DNA of 64,000 nt from Microbispora amethystogenes. GTDB taxonomy: Bacteria > Actinomycetota > Actinomycetes > Streptosporangiales > Streptosporangiaceae. The notes below the pieces were generated by a model. The model was not told the origin of the DNA. It saw nothing but the letters and a program-made list of their open reading frames with translations, and searched no databases. Numbering within the stretch: position 1 is the first letter of the stretch; each line of letters opens with the position of its first letter. The stretch is from assembly GCF_016863015.1 (NCBI RefSeq), contig NZ_BOOB01000002.1, positions 1-64,000 on the forward strand, given 5' to 3'. A program made the position numbers and the translations under genes. Shown piece by piece: positions 1-7,997 of this stretch.

Positions 1-189
1 TGCGGGAGCTTCCGCCGGGGTTTCCCGGCCGCTCCAGGCTCCCGCCCGGGCGCCGTCCGGCGCAGCGACGGAGCCACTACTCCCGATCTTGGGTGAGCCC
101 CCGCCTCCGGGGTGGGGCCTGCCCTACCATCCCGGCCCACAGGCGGCGGCCGGGCCTCGGCGACAGGGGGAGGATGAGGGCGCGGCGGG

Positions 190-305
190 GGAGTTGGTAC
201 CGTTGCGTCCGACGCGCGCAGCGCAGCGAAGTCCGGTGTGAACCCGGCGCTGTCCCGCAACTGTGGTTCCCCTCCCCGGGGACAAGCCAGGTCGCCTGCG
301 TTGTG
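190..305 (+). promoter_or_regulatory. Cobalamin (B12) riboswitch
   Basis: A cobalamin-binding leader RNA that should lower expression of the downstream uptake operon when adenosylcobalamin is plentiful. The conserved core is visible: GCAGCGAAGTCCGGTGTGAA begins at 223 and runs through GCTGTCCCGCAACTGTG (to about 264), and the B12-box-like AAGCCAGGTCGCCTGC lies at 284-299. The 5' boundary is approximate because the closing helix was not folded. The riboswitch ends about 90 nt before the btuF start, room for an expression platform. Bases 1-189 upstream show no supported gene. Confidence 0.93.
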
Positions 306-396
306 CGCCGACGCCATCAACCCTCGTGGAAAAGGGTGATCCGTCATATCCCGCGGGTCTCTCGATTTCCCGGCTTCCCCCCCTTGGAGGACCCTC

Positions 397-1371
397 GTGA
401 GGCCCCTGCGTACGGTCGTCGCGGGTGTGGTGCTGGGTGTGCTCGGACTGGCCGGCTGCGGCCAGAGCGACGGCGCCGCCACGTCCGCGTCCCCGCCACC
501 GTCTGCCCCCTCGAACGCCGCCGCTTCGAACACCGCCGGTTCGAACACCGCCGCCTTCCCCGTCACCATCCAGGCGGGCAACGGCGCGGTGACCATCGAC
601 AAGCGGCCCGAGCACATCGTGTCGCTGTCCCCGACGGCCACCGAGATCCTGTTCGCGATCGGCGCGGGCGGCCAGGTGAGCGCGGTGGACGACCAGTCGA
701 CCTACCCGCCCGAGGCGCCGAAGACGTCGCTGTCGGGCTTCAAGCCCAATCTCGAGGCGATCGCCGCCGCCAAGCCCGACCTCGTCGTGCTCGCCAACGA
801 CCTGAAGGGCGTGGTCGCCGGCCTGGGGAAGGTGGGCGTGCCGGTGCTGCTGGAGCCCGCCGCGACCAAGCTGGAGGACACCTACGACCAGATCAGGGAC
901 CTCGGCGCGGCCACCGGCAACGTGGACAAGGCCGAGGAGGTGGCCGACGGTGTCAAGCAGAAGATCGACGCGCTCGCCGCGGCGGCGCCCAAGGGCAAGA
1001 GCCTGACCTACTACCACGAGCTGGACACCACGCCGTACGCCGCCACGTCGAGCACGTTCATCGGGCAGGTCTACGCCCTGTTCGGGCTGAAGAACATCGC
1101 CGACGAGGCGCCCGACGCGGCGGGCGGCTACCCCAAGCTGTCGGCGGAGTTCGTGGCCAAGGCCGACCCCGACCTGATCTTCCTCGGCGACACCAAGTGC
1201 TGTGGTCAGAACGCCGCCGCGCTGGCCAAGCGGCCGGGCTGGTCCGGCCTGGCCGCCGTGAAGCAGGGCCGCGTGGTGGAGCTCGACGACGACGTCGCCT
1301 CCCGCTGGGGGCCGCGCGTCGCCGACCTCGCCCAGGTCGTCAGCGACGCCGTCCAGAAGGCGGCGGGCTGA
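397..1371 (+). CDS. btuF: Cobalamin ABC transporter substrate-binding lipoprotein (BtuF-like)
   Basis: Extracytoplasmic lipoprotein that captures corrinoid and delivers it to BtuCD. The 324-aa product has a lipoprotein signal with lipobox LAGC (Cys21), a Ser/Ala/Asn-rich tether to about residue 50, and a TroA/Peripla_BP_2-type binding domain recognisable from HIVSLSPTATEILFAIGAG and KPDLVVLAND. The GTG start at 397 is preceded by GGAGG at 386-390. The family also binds iron-siderophores or heme, but the B12 riboswitch upstream and cbiZ downstream favour a corrinoid ligand. First gene of a four-gene operon. Confidence 0.9.
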   Translation: MRPLRTVVAGVVLGVLGLAGCGQSDGAATSASPPPSAPSNAAASNTAGSNTAAFPVTIQAGNGAVTIDKRPEHIVSLSPTATEILFAIGAGGQVSAVDDQSTYPPEAPKTSLSGFKPNLEAIAAAKPDLVVLANDLKGVVAGLGKVGVPVLLEPAATKLEDTYDQIRDLGAATGNVDKAEEVADGVKQKIDALAAAAPKGKSLTYYHELDTTPYAATSSTFIGQVYALFGLKNIADEAPDAAGGYPKLSAEFVAKADPDLIFLGDTKCCGQNAAALAKRPGWSGLAAVKQGRVVELDDDVASRWGPRVADLAQVVSDAVQKAAG

Positions 1372-1450
1372 GCCGGTGGCGACGCGCACGCCCCCGGTGG
1401 CGGTGAGACCGCTGCCGTGGTGAAAGAGGTGTGGTGAAAGAGGTGCTCCG

Positions 1451-1489
1451 ATGAGAGCGGTCCGGCGGCGGGGCCGGGTGGCGGGGTGA
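1451..1489 (+). CDS. Possible 12-residue leader ORF overlapping the btuC start
   Basis: A 13-codon reading frame (ATG at 1451, TGA at 1487-1489) with a good ribosome-binding site (AAGAGG, about 7 nt upstream). Its stop overlaps the GTG start of btuC in the configuration GTGA. btuC itself has no clear Shine-Dalgarno sequence, so this mini-ORF could load ribosomes for btuC by translational coupling. The site lies just after a perfect 14-bp tandem duplication (1417-1444) that duplicates the AAAGAGG element. Whether it is translated cannot be known from sequence. Confidence 0.35.
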   Translation: MRAVRRRGRVAG

Positions 1490-2514
1490 CGGCGCCGGGC
1501 CGTCCGCGCCGGGCGCTCCTCGTCGTGTCCGTCGTGCTGCTGGTGAGCCTGATCGCCGGGCTGGCGGTCGGCGCGGCGGTCATCTCGCCCCGCGCCATCG
1601 CGCTGGCCCTGCTCGACCGGCTGCCGCTGGTGTCCCTGCACTCCGGCCTCCAGCCGAACGAGGAGGGGATCGTCTTCCAGCTCAGGGTGCCCCGGGTGCT
1701 GCTGGCCGCCGTCGTGGGCGGCCTGCTCGCCCTGGCGGGGGCGGGCTACCAGGGCGTCTTCCGCAACCCGCTGGCCGACCCGTACCTGCTCGGCGCGGCG
1801 GCCGGGGCCGGTCTCACGGTGACGCTCGTCGTGGTGTTCCTGGGCGGCGACGCGGGGGTGGCGGCCGTGCCGGTCGCCGCCTTCGCGGGGGCCGTCGGCG
1901 GGGTCGCCCTCGCGTACGCGCTGGGCCGCACGGCGGGCCGGGCCGGGGGCACCGCGACGCTCGTGCTCGCCGGGGTCGCGGTCACCTCGTTCCTCACCGC
2001 CATCCAGACCTTCGTGCAGCAGCTCAAGGTCGACGAGCTGCAGCGCATCTACTCCTGGATCCTCGGCGACGTCGGCGGCGGGTGGGAGCAGCTCCGCATG
2101 ATCGCGCCGTACGCCGTGGTGTCGACGGTGGTCATGCTGCTGCACGGGCGGCTGCTCGACGTGCTGTCGGTCGGCGACGAGGAGGCGGTCAGCCTTGGCC
2201 TGCACGCGACGCGCGTGCGGTTCGCCGTGCTGCTGGCCGCCTCGCTCGCCACCGCGTCCGCGGTGGCCGTCAGCGGGCTGATCGCCTTCGTCGGGATCGT
2301 GGTGCCGCATGTCGTGCGGCGGCTCGCCGGGTGGTCCTACCGCGTCGTGCTGCCGCTGTCGTTCCTCGGCGGGGCGGCGTTCCTCGTGCTGGCCGACACC
2401 GTCGCGCGTACGGTGCTCGCCCCGGCCGAACTGCCCATCGGGGTGGTCACCGCGTTCGTCGGGGCGCCCTTCTTCGTCGCCGTCCTGCGGATGACCCGGC
2501 GGGTGGAGACGTGA
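1486..2514 (+). CDS. btuC: Cobalamin ABC transporter permease (BtuC/FecCD family)
   Basis: Membrane permease that passes corrinoid across the cytoplasmic membrane. The 342-aa product is hydrophobic throughout, with about ten predicted helices, and has the FecCD-family hallmarks LRVPRVLLAAVVGGLLALAG, GAGYQGVFRNPLADPYLLG and, near the C-terminus, GLIAFVGIVVPHVVRRLAG. The GTG start at 1486 is the first start after an in-frame stop in the other candidate frame and is coupled to the short ORF ending at 1489. Its TGA overlaps the btuD GTG by 4 bp (GTGA), so btuC and btuD are translationally coupled. Confidence 0.92.
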   Translation: MTAPGRPRRALLVVSVVLLVSLIAGLAVGAAVISPRAIALALLDRLPLVSLHSGLQPNEEGIVFQLRVPRVLLAAVVGGLLALAGAGYQGVFRNPLADPYLLGAAAGAGLTVTLVVVFLGGDAGVAAVPVAAFAGAVGGVALAYALGRTAGRAGGTATLVLAGVAVTSFLTAIQTFVQQLKVDELQRIYSWILGDVGGGWEQLRMIAPYAVVSTVVMLLHGRLLDVLSVGDEEAVSLGLHATRVRFAVLLAASLATASAVAVSGLIAFVGIVVPHVVRRLAGWSYRVVLPLSFLGGAAFLVLADTVARTVLAPAELPIGVVTAFVGAPFFVAVLRMTRRVET

Positions 2515-3347
2515 GCGGCGACACCGCCCGCCCCGGCGCCCCGGCGGTGGAGACCCGCGGCCTGGGCGTCACGCTGGGCGGGCGGCAGGTGCTCGCGGAC
2601 GTCACCCTGTCGGCCGCGCCGGGTCAGTGGCTGGCGGTCATCGGCCCCAACGGCGCGGGCAAGTCGACGCTCCTGCGGGCCGTCGCCGGGCTGATCCCGC
2701 GCCAGGGCGAGGTGCTGGTGAACGGCGCGGCCGTGGAGGGCCTGCGCCCGCGCCGGCGGGCCCGGCTGGTCGCCTACGCCCCGCAGACCCCGGCACTGCC
2801 GCCCGACATGACCGTGTACGACTACGCGTTGCTCGGCCGCACGCCGTACATCTCCTATCTCGGCAGCGAGAGCGCCCGGGACCGCGAGGTGACGCGGTCG
2901 GTGCTGGACCGGCTCGACCTGGACGGCTTCGCGGCCCGGCCGCTCGGGCACCTGTCGGGCGGCGAGCGGCAGCGGGTGGTGCTCGCCCGCGCGCTGGTGC
3001 AGCAGGCGCCGGTGCTGCTGCTGGACGAGCCGACCACCGCCCTCGACCTGGGACACCAGCAGCAGGTGCTCGAACTCGTCGACCGGCTGCGCCTGGCAGA
3101 CCGCCTGACCGTCGTGACGACGCTGCACGACCTCAGCCTCGCGGGGCAGTACGCCGACGCGCTGGTGCTGCTCGCGGAGGGCCGCGCGGTCGCGGCGGGC
3201 CCGCCCGGGCGGGTGCTGGCCGAGCCGCTGCTGACCGAGCACTTCGGCGCCCGCGTCCGGGTGGAGCCCGGCGCCGACGGGCGGCCGGTCGTCCACCTGG
3301 TACGCCCGCCGCTGCCTGCACCGATCTCCGCGGTGGAGGAGGGGTGA
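2511..3347 (+). CDS. btuD: Cobalamin ABC transporter ATPase (BtuD-like)
   Basis: Cytoplasmic ATPase energising corrinoid import with BtuC. The 278-aa product has Walker A GPNGAGKS at residues 45-52, a Q-loop region (YAPQTPALPPDMTVYDYALLG), signature LSGGERQR, Walker B VLLLDEPTTALD and the switch histidine in TTLHDLSLA. The order matches the iron/B12 importer subfamily. The GTG start overlaps the btuC stop and its own TGA overlaps the cbiZ GTG (GTGA again), giving a chain of coupled genes btuC-btuD-cbiZ. Confidence 0.93.
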   Translation: MSGDTARPGAPAVETRGLGVTLGGRQVLADVTLSAAPGQWLAVIGPNGAGKSTLLRAVAGLIPRQGEVLVNGAAVEGLRPRRRARLVAYAPQTPALPPDMTVYDYALLGRTPYISYLGSESARDREVTRSVLDRLDLDGFAARPLGHLSGGERQRVVLARALVQQAPVLLLDEPTTALDLGHQQQVLELVDRLRLADRLTVVTTLHDLSLAGQYADALVLLAEGRAVAAGPPGRVLAEPLLTEHFGARVRVEPGADGRPVVHLVRPPLPAPISAVEEG

Positions 3348-4117
3348 CCGGCCTGCCGCGGCCCTTGCTGACGCACCGTGCCGAGGACGGCGCGCGCCTC
3401 GGCACGCTGGTGTGGCGGTTCGGGCCGGGCTGGCGGATGATCTCCTCGGCGATGCTGGGCGGCGGGATCGGCCCCCGGGAGTGGGTGCTGAACGCGCAGG
3501 TCGCGAGCGGCTACGCGCGGATGGACCCGGTGGAGCACATGGCCTCGCTCGGCCCGGAGGGCCCCGGAGTGGGCATGATGACGGCGGCGCTGGTCGAGCG
3601 GTTCCGCGTGGCCGCCGACGGGGGAGCGGAGGCCGTCGCCACGGTCGGCCTGGGCGTGCCCACCTGGGCGGCGTCACCCGAGGGCGTGCCCGACCCCGGC
3701 CTGCCCACGGTCCCGGAGCCCGATCGGGGCCCCGCACGGGAGGCGGCGGCAGGCGGGGACGCTCCGGAGCGCGGGCCGGAGGCCGCGCGGGAGGCCCTCG
3801 GCGCGGGCGGCGCGGGGGCGTGCGTGCCGCGCCCGGGGACGGTCAACATCCTGGTGGCGGTGCCCGTGGCGTTCTCCGACGCGGCGCTGGTCAACGCCGT
3901 CATGACGGTGACCGAGGCCAAGACCCAGGCGCTGCTGGAGGCGGGCTTCCCCTGCACCGGCACCGCGTCGGACGCCGTCTGCGTGGCCGTACGGCGGGAG
4001 GACCCGGCGGAGCCGTTCGGCGGCCCACGCTCCGTCTGGGGCGCGCGGATCGCCCGGGCGGTCCACCGGGCCGTCCTCGACGGCGCGCGTGACTGGGGGG
4101 ACCGTGCTACGGCGTGA
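3344..4117 (+). CDS. cbiZ: Adenosylcobinamide amidohydrolase (CbiZ)
   Basis: Removes the aminopropanol side chain from (adenosyl)cobinamide to give adenosylcobyric acid, letting the cell rebuild imported corrinoids with its own nucleotide loop. The 257-aa product carries the CbiZ-like segment SSAMLGGGIGPREWVLNAQV near residue 35 and a C-terminal NILVAVPVAFSDAALVNA / TEAKTQALLEAG / GTASDAV block. Between the two halves is a Pro/Gly/Ala-rich insert of about 60 residues (from PEGVPDPG), probably a disordered loop. GTG start coupled to the btuD stop. Last gene of the riboswitch-controlled operon, facing a convergent kinase gene 26 bp away. Confidence 0.88.
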   Translation: MTGLPRPLLTHRAEDGARLGTLVWRFGPGWRMISSAMLGGGIGPREWVLNAQVASGYARMDPVEHMASLGPEGPGVGMMTAALVERFRVAADGGAEAVATVGLGVPTWAASPEGVPDPGLPTVPEPDRGPAREAAAGGDAPERGPEAAREALGAGGAGACVPRPGTVNILVAVPVAFSDAALVNAVMTVTEAKTQALLEAGFPCTGTASDAVCVAVRREDPAEPFGGPRSVWGARIARAVHRAVLDGARDWGDRATA

Positions 4118-4143
4118 AGGCCGCCGTCACGTGATGGTCGCCG

Positions 4144-6126
4144 TCATTTGAAGGTCACGGTGTTCACCATGTGGTCGATCAGGCCGCGGTCGCACTTGCC
4201 GGATGGGCAGAAGAACGTGATCAGGACCGCCTGGCCGGAGTCGCCCTGCCGCACGAGGTAGGCGTAGAAGTCGAGCCGGCCGCCCTGCTGGGGGTCGCTG
4301 AGCACGCCCTCGACGAGGAACGCCGGCTTGGCCCCGACCGTCGTGGGGGACGGGACGCCGGTGTAGGCGACCGTGCCGGGGAAGGCCGTCTGCAGGCTGT
4401 CCTGGAGCTCCATCGGTGAGTCGGAGAGGCTCAGGGTATTGCTGACCTGGGCGAACACCCCTCTGGCGCGATCCGGCTGACCGGTGATGATCGGGTCCAC
4501 CTTCGACCAGTCGGTGTTGCCCGGCACCGCGAACAACGCGTCGAACTCGTCGACGGCGGGGGAGGCGATCATCCACTGGTCGGCGTTGGTCCTGGCCTCG
4601 CCCCAGGTCGAGGGGTAGGCCATGGTGAACGGCGCGGCGGTGCTGCCCGGGTAGGTGTTCCACGTCGCGGCGGTGTCCCCGCCCCGGGTGAGCAGCAGCG
4701 TGGCGGCGACGGCGATGGCCGTCAGGACCGCCAGGCCGCCGATCAGCGGTCCGAGCGGGAGCCTGCGCCGGGCCGGCGCCGCCCCCGCCGCGACCGTGGC
4801 CTGGGTGTGGGACGACCCCGGCGGATACGACCCGTGATGCGAGCCCTGATGGGAGCCCGCGGAGTGCGAGCCCGGAGGATACGACCCCTGATGCGAGCCG
4901 GGGTGAGAACCGGGGTGCGATCCGGCGGGGCCGCCGGAGTACGAGCCGGGGTGCGTGTCGGGGTACGAGCCGTGCTGGGCGCCGGGGTGCGTGCCCGGAT
5001 ACGAGCCGGGATACGAGCCGTGCTGGGCGCCGGGATACGAGCCCGGCTGCCCGGCCGAGGGCCGGGAGACCGGCGGCACCGAGGAGGGTGGCACCGACGA
5101 CGGCGGGACGGAGGACGACGCCGGGGGATAGGACCCCGCCTGATGGGACTGTGCTGGATGGGACTGTGCTGGATGGGACTGCGCTGGATGGGACTGCGCT
5201 GGACGAGATTGGGCGGGATGGGAGCCGCCGGGATAGGAGACCGGTGGGTGGGAGGAGCCCGCTTCGGCCGGGCCGCCCGCCCCGCCGCTGATCGCGTCGC
5301 GCAGGGCCGACACGAAGGCCAGGCAGGTCTCGTACCGGTCCTCGGGCGCCTTGGCGAGCGCCCGCGTCAGCACGGCGTTCACCGCGTGCGGCAGGTCCGG
5401 CCGGTACGGCGTGAGCGGCGGCGGGTCGTGCGAGACGTGGGCGTAGAGCAGGGCGAGCTCGGTGTCCCGCTGGAACGGCGGCTGCCCGGCGAGCGCCTCG
5501 TAGACGACGCAGGCGAAGGCGTACAGGTCGCTGCGCCCGTCGACCGGCAGGCCGCGGATCTGCTCGGGGGCGACGTAGCGCGGGGTGCCCATGAAGTGGC
5601 CGTGGCTGGTCAGCCCGGCCTCCGCCGACGAGCTCTTGGTCAGCCCGAAGTCGGTGAGGTAGACGTGCTCGGACCGGGTGACCAGGATGTTGGCCGGCTT
5701 CACGTCCCGGTGCACCAGGCCGTTGGCGTGCGCGGCGTCCAGCGCGGAGGCGATCTGCGCGAACAGCGGATTGGCCCGCCCGACCGGCAGCGGCCCCTCC
5801 GACTGCACCAGCTTGCGCATGTCGCTGCCCTCGACGTACCGCATCGCGATGAACAGCAGCTCGTCGCGCTCGCCGGCCTCGTACACGGGGATGATGTTGG
5901 GGTGGTCGATGCTCGCCACCAGCCGCGACTCCCGTACGAACCGGTCGCGGAAGCGGTCGTCCTGGGCGAGCTGCGGCGCGAGAACCTTCAGCGCCACGGC
6001 CCGACCGAGCCGCTGGTCGCGCGCCCGGTAGACCGTGGCCATCCCCCCGCGACCGACGATCGCCTCGATCGTGTAGTCGCCGAGTCGCCGCCCGATGAGC
6101 GGAGGCATCACCGGCCCCTCCGTCAT
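4144..6126 (-). CDS. Membrane Ser/Thr protein kinase with extracellular C-terminal domain
   Basis: Hanks-type kinase of the actinobacterial Pkn class. The 660-aa product has a kinase domain at residues 18-280 with glycine loop GRGGMATVY (25-33), Lys47, HRDVKPAN (139-146) and DFG (159-161), so it should be active. A linker at 282-450 is built of short Pro/Ser/His repeats; a 15-bp DNA repeat encoding AQSHP is at 5142-5216. One transmembrane helix follows at about 458-479, then about 180 extracellular residues with no PASTA motif recognised, perhaps a ligand sensor. ATG start with GGGGGGAA upstream. The neighbouring membrane pseudoprotease gene lies 28 bp upstream in the same orientation, so co-transcription is likely. 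Confidence 0.93.
   Translation of the reverse strand: MTEGPVMPPLIGRRLGDYTIEAIVGRGGMATVYRARDQRLGRAVALKVLAPQLAQDDRFRDRFVRESRLVASIDHPNIIPVYEAGERDELLFIAMRYVEGSDMRKLVQSEGPLPVGRANPLFAQIASALDAAHANGLVHRDVKPANILVTRSEHVYLTDFGLTKSSSAEAGLTSHGHFMGTPRYVAPEQIRGLPVDGRSDLYAFACVVYEALAGQPPFQRDTELALLYAHVSHDPPPLTPYRPDLPHAVNAVLTRALAKAPEDRYETCLAFVSALRDAISGGAGGPAEAGSSHPPVSYPGGSHPAQSRPAQSHPAQSHPAQSHPAQSHQAGSYPPASSSVPPSSVPPSSVPPVSRPSAGQPGSYPGAQHGSYPGSYPGTHPGAQHGSYPDTHPGSYSGGPAGSHPGSHPGSHQGSYPPGSHSAGSHQGSHHGSYPPGSSHTQATVAAGAAPARRRLPLGPLIGGLAVLTAIAVAATLLLTRGGDTAATWNTYPGSTAAPFTMAYPSTWGEARTNADQWMIASPAVDEFDALFAVPGNTDWSKVDPIITGQPDRARGVFAQVSNTLSLSDSPMELQDSLQTAFPGTVAYTGVPSPTTVGAKPAFLVEGVLSDPQQGGRLDFYAYLVRQGDSGQAVLITFFCPSGKCDRGLIDHMVNTVTFK
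5142..5216. repeat. 15-bp coding tandem repeat in the kinase linker
   Basis: Five consecutive 15-bp units (GATGGGACTGTGCTG and variants on the plus strand) within the kinase gene encode repeated AQSHP pentapeptides on the minus strand. The repeat keeps the reading frame and lengthens the cytoplasmic linker. It may vary in copy number between strains. Confidence 0.85.
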
Positions 6127-6154
6127 TCGGATTCCCCCCTGAACGTTCTTCGGA

Positions 6155-7801
6155 TCACTGATCGACCGGGTTCCCGCAGAAGCCGCAGAAACGGTGTCCC
6201 TGGCCCAGTCGCATGCCGCACTGCGTGCAGAACTTCAGCTGTGCCTGCCCCCGTGGCGGCGAGAGGTCCGGCGGGTACGACCGCCCCTGCGGATGCGACG
6301 GGTCCGGGGGGTGGGAGTGCCCGCCGGCCGGGGACGGGTCCACCGGCGTATGGGCGGCCGGTCCGCTCGTGGGCGGCGGCTGCATGACCTCGGGCGACCG
6401 GGCGGCCTCGGCTCCGAAGACCCGGGTGACCGCGTACGGCGGCCACGAGGGCCCGGCGTCCCCGGTCCCGCCCGCCGGCCTGTCGCCGTGCTGGTGCGCG
6501 CCGGGATGGCTGACGGGATAGGCGTCGTGATGGGCGTCAAGGTGGGCGCCGTTGGCGTGGGCGAGGTCCTGGGCCTCGGGAGCGGCGCGGCCCGCGGCGT
6601 TCCTGCGGCGCAGCAGCACGACGCCCGCGACGAGCAGGACCAGGACCACGACGCCGCCCGCGGCCCAGACCAGCGGCGACACCGAGGACTTGCGCTGCTC
6701 GGCCTGCACGGGCTGAACCGACGGCTTGGCGCCCGAGTCCTCCGCCGTGCCCGCCTTGGCCTTCGCGACCCGCAGGTGGTCGGCCGCGACGGCGTGGTCG
6801 GGCCGGAGCTTGAGCACCTGCTCCAGCACCGGCGCCGCGTTCGAGTAGAGCTTGTTGTGGTAGGAGGCGAGCGCGTTCTCGAAGACCACGTCGACCGGGC
6901 CGCGGCGGGGAGTGATCCCGACGCCGACGAGCGCGGTGCGGATCTCGTCGGCGGGCGTGATGGTCAGCGGGACGTCGCCGCCTCCGGCGAGCAGCCCCAC
7001 GACCTCGCTCCTGCCGTCGTCGATGAGGGCCGCGCCGGGCGCGCCCTCGGCGAGGAGCCCGGCGAGCTTCTCGCGCTCGTCGTCCTTGAAGGTCCGGCTG
7101 CCCGGCGGGTCGAGGTGCGCGGTGTCGAGCTTGGGCGGCAGCTTGGCCGACGGCCTGCCGGTCAGCGTCATCACGTCGAGCGACGCGATGGTGCCGGCGA
7201 TCGCGGTGCCCAGCGGCGCCGTGGGCAGCGACTGCTTCTCGCCGCCCTTGGTGACCTTGAGCACGGCCGGGGCCGCCGGGGAGGTCCCGGTCGTCAGGAT
7301 CTGCGCGGGCAGTCCTCCGGTCGGCGGGTCGAGGTAGGGGTAGACGGTGACATTGGTGGTGACCGTCGCGATGCAGGTCGAGTCGCTCTTCTGCGGGGGG
7401 TAGCACCCCTGGAGCCGCCGGTCGAGGTCGGCGTCGTCGAGCGTGTGCCGCTTGAAGTCCGCCGGCACCTTCACCTTGAAGTATTCGGCGAACACCCGGT
7501 TGGCGGCGTACACCCGGGGGTCCTGGGCGGACTGCACGACCTGGGTGGCGGTGACGATCACCCCGTCGGGGGTGACGGTGAAGCCGCTGCCTCCGTCGAG
7601 GTCCACGTCGTACTTCCGGGCGATCTGCTTGATGACGCCGCGGTCGTCCAGCAGCGTGATGGACACGGTGGAGGACGACTCGACGCGTACGGCACCCGGG
7701 GTGACGCGGTCGGTGGAACCGCTCGGGTGTGGGTGGAGCATGGGCGCCGCGAGCACGGCGAACGCGCCCAGCCCCGCGACAAGGGAGTGCAGGCGGGGCA
7801 T
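6155..7801 (-). CDS. Membrane-anchored trypsin-like pseudoprotease with cytoplasmic zinc ribbon
   Basis: 548 aa with a signal peptide (1-20), a trypsin-fold-like region recognisable from GSGFTVTPDGVIVTATQVV (72-90) and GAPGAALIDD (253-262), a short TPR-like helical stretch (about 306-350), one transmembrane helix (377-397), a Pro/His-rich region, and a C-terminal zinc ribbon with CTQCG and CGFCG pairs. In active homologues the first motif carries the catalytic His and the second reads GxSGxP. Here Gln88 and Pro255 replace His and Ser, so it is probably a non-catalytic sensor. Predicted topology is protease domain outside, zinc ribbon inside. ATG start with GAGGAG 7 nt upstream. Likely works with the adjacent kinase (inference). 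Confidence 0.75.
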   Translation of the reverse strand: MPRLHSLVAGLGAFAVLAAPMLHPHPSGSTDRVTPGAVRVESSSTVSITLLDDRGVIKQIARKYDVDLDGGSGFTVTPDGVIVTATQVVQSAQDPRVYAANRVFAEYFKVKVPADFKRHTLDDADLDRRLQGCYPPQKSDSTCIATVTTNVTVYPYLDPPTGGLPAQILTTGTSPAAPAVLKVTKGGEKQSLPTAPLGTAIAGTIASLDVMTLTGRPSAKLPPKLDTAHLDPPGSRTFKDDEREKLAGLLAEGAPGAALIDDGRSEVVGLLAGGGDVPLTITPADEIRTALVGVGITPRRGPVDVVFENALASYHNKLYSNAAPVLEQVLKLRPDHAVAADHLRVAKAKAGTAEDSGAKPSVQPVQAEQRKSSVSPLVWAAGGVVVLVLLVAGVVLLRRRNAAGRAAPEAQDLAHANGAHLDAHHDAYPVSHPGAHQHGDRPAGGTGDAGPSWPPYAVTRVFGAEAARSPEVMQPPPTSGPAAHTPVDPSPAGGHSHPPDPSHPQGRSYPPDLSPPRGQAQLKFCTQCGMRLGQGHRFCGFCGNPVDQ

Positions 7802-7997
7802 TCTGCGTCTCCTCGGCCTTCTCGGATCGGTTTAAAGCGTCTCAGTGCGGACGGTGCTCGACAAGGTGAGCACCGTGACCGACATCCACTTGATACAGGC
7901 CAATGATCAGGCAGTCACTTGACAACCGCTTGCAGGGCGATTGCGGGGCAGATTCGACTGATGCGCGTTATGCCGGATAAGAGTTACGCTGCGCGTC

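Noticed and set aside
1-189. Possible end of another gene before the riboswitch
   Set aside because: No frame in this stretch shows a recognisable domain or a credible start; it is GC-rich sequence of unknown role.
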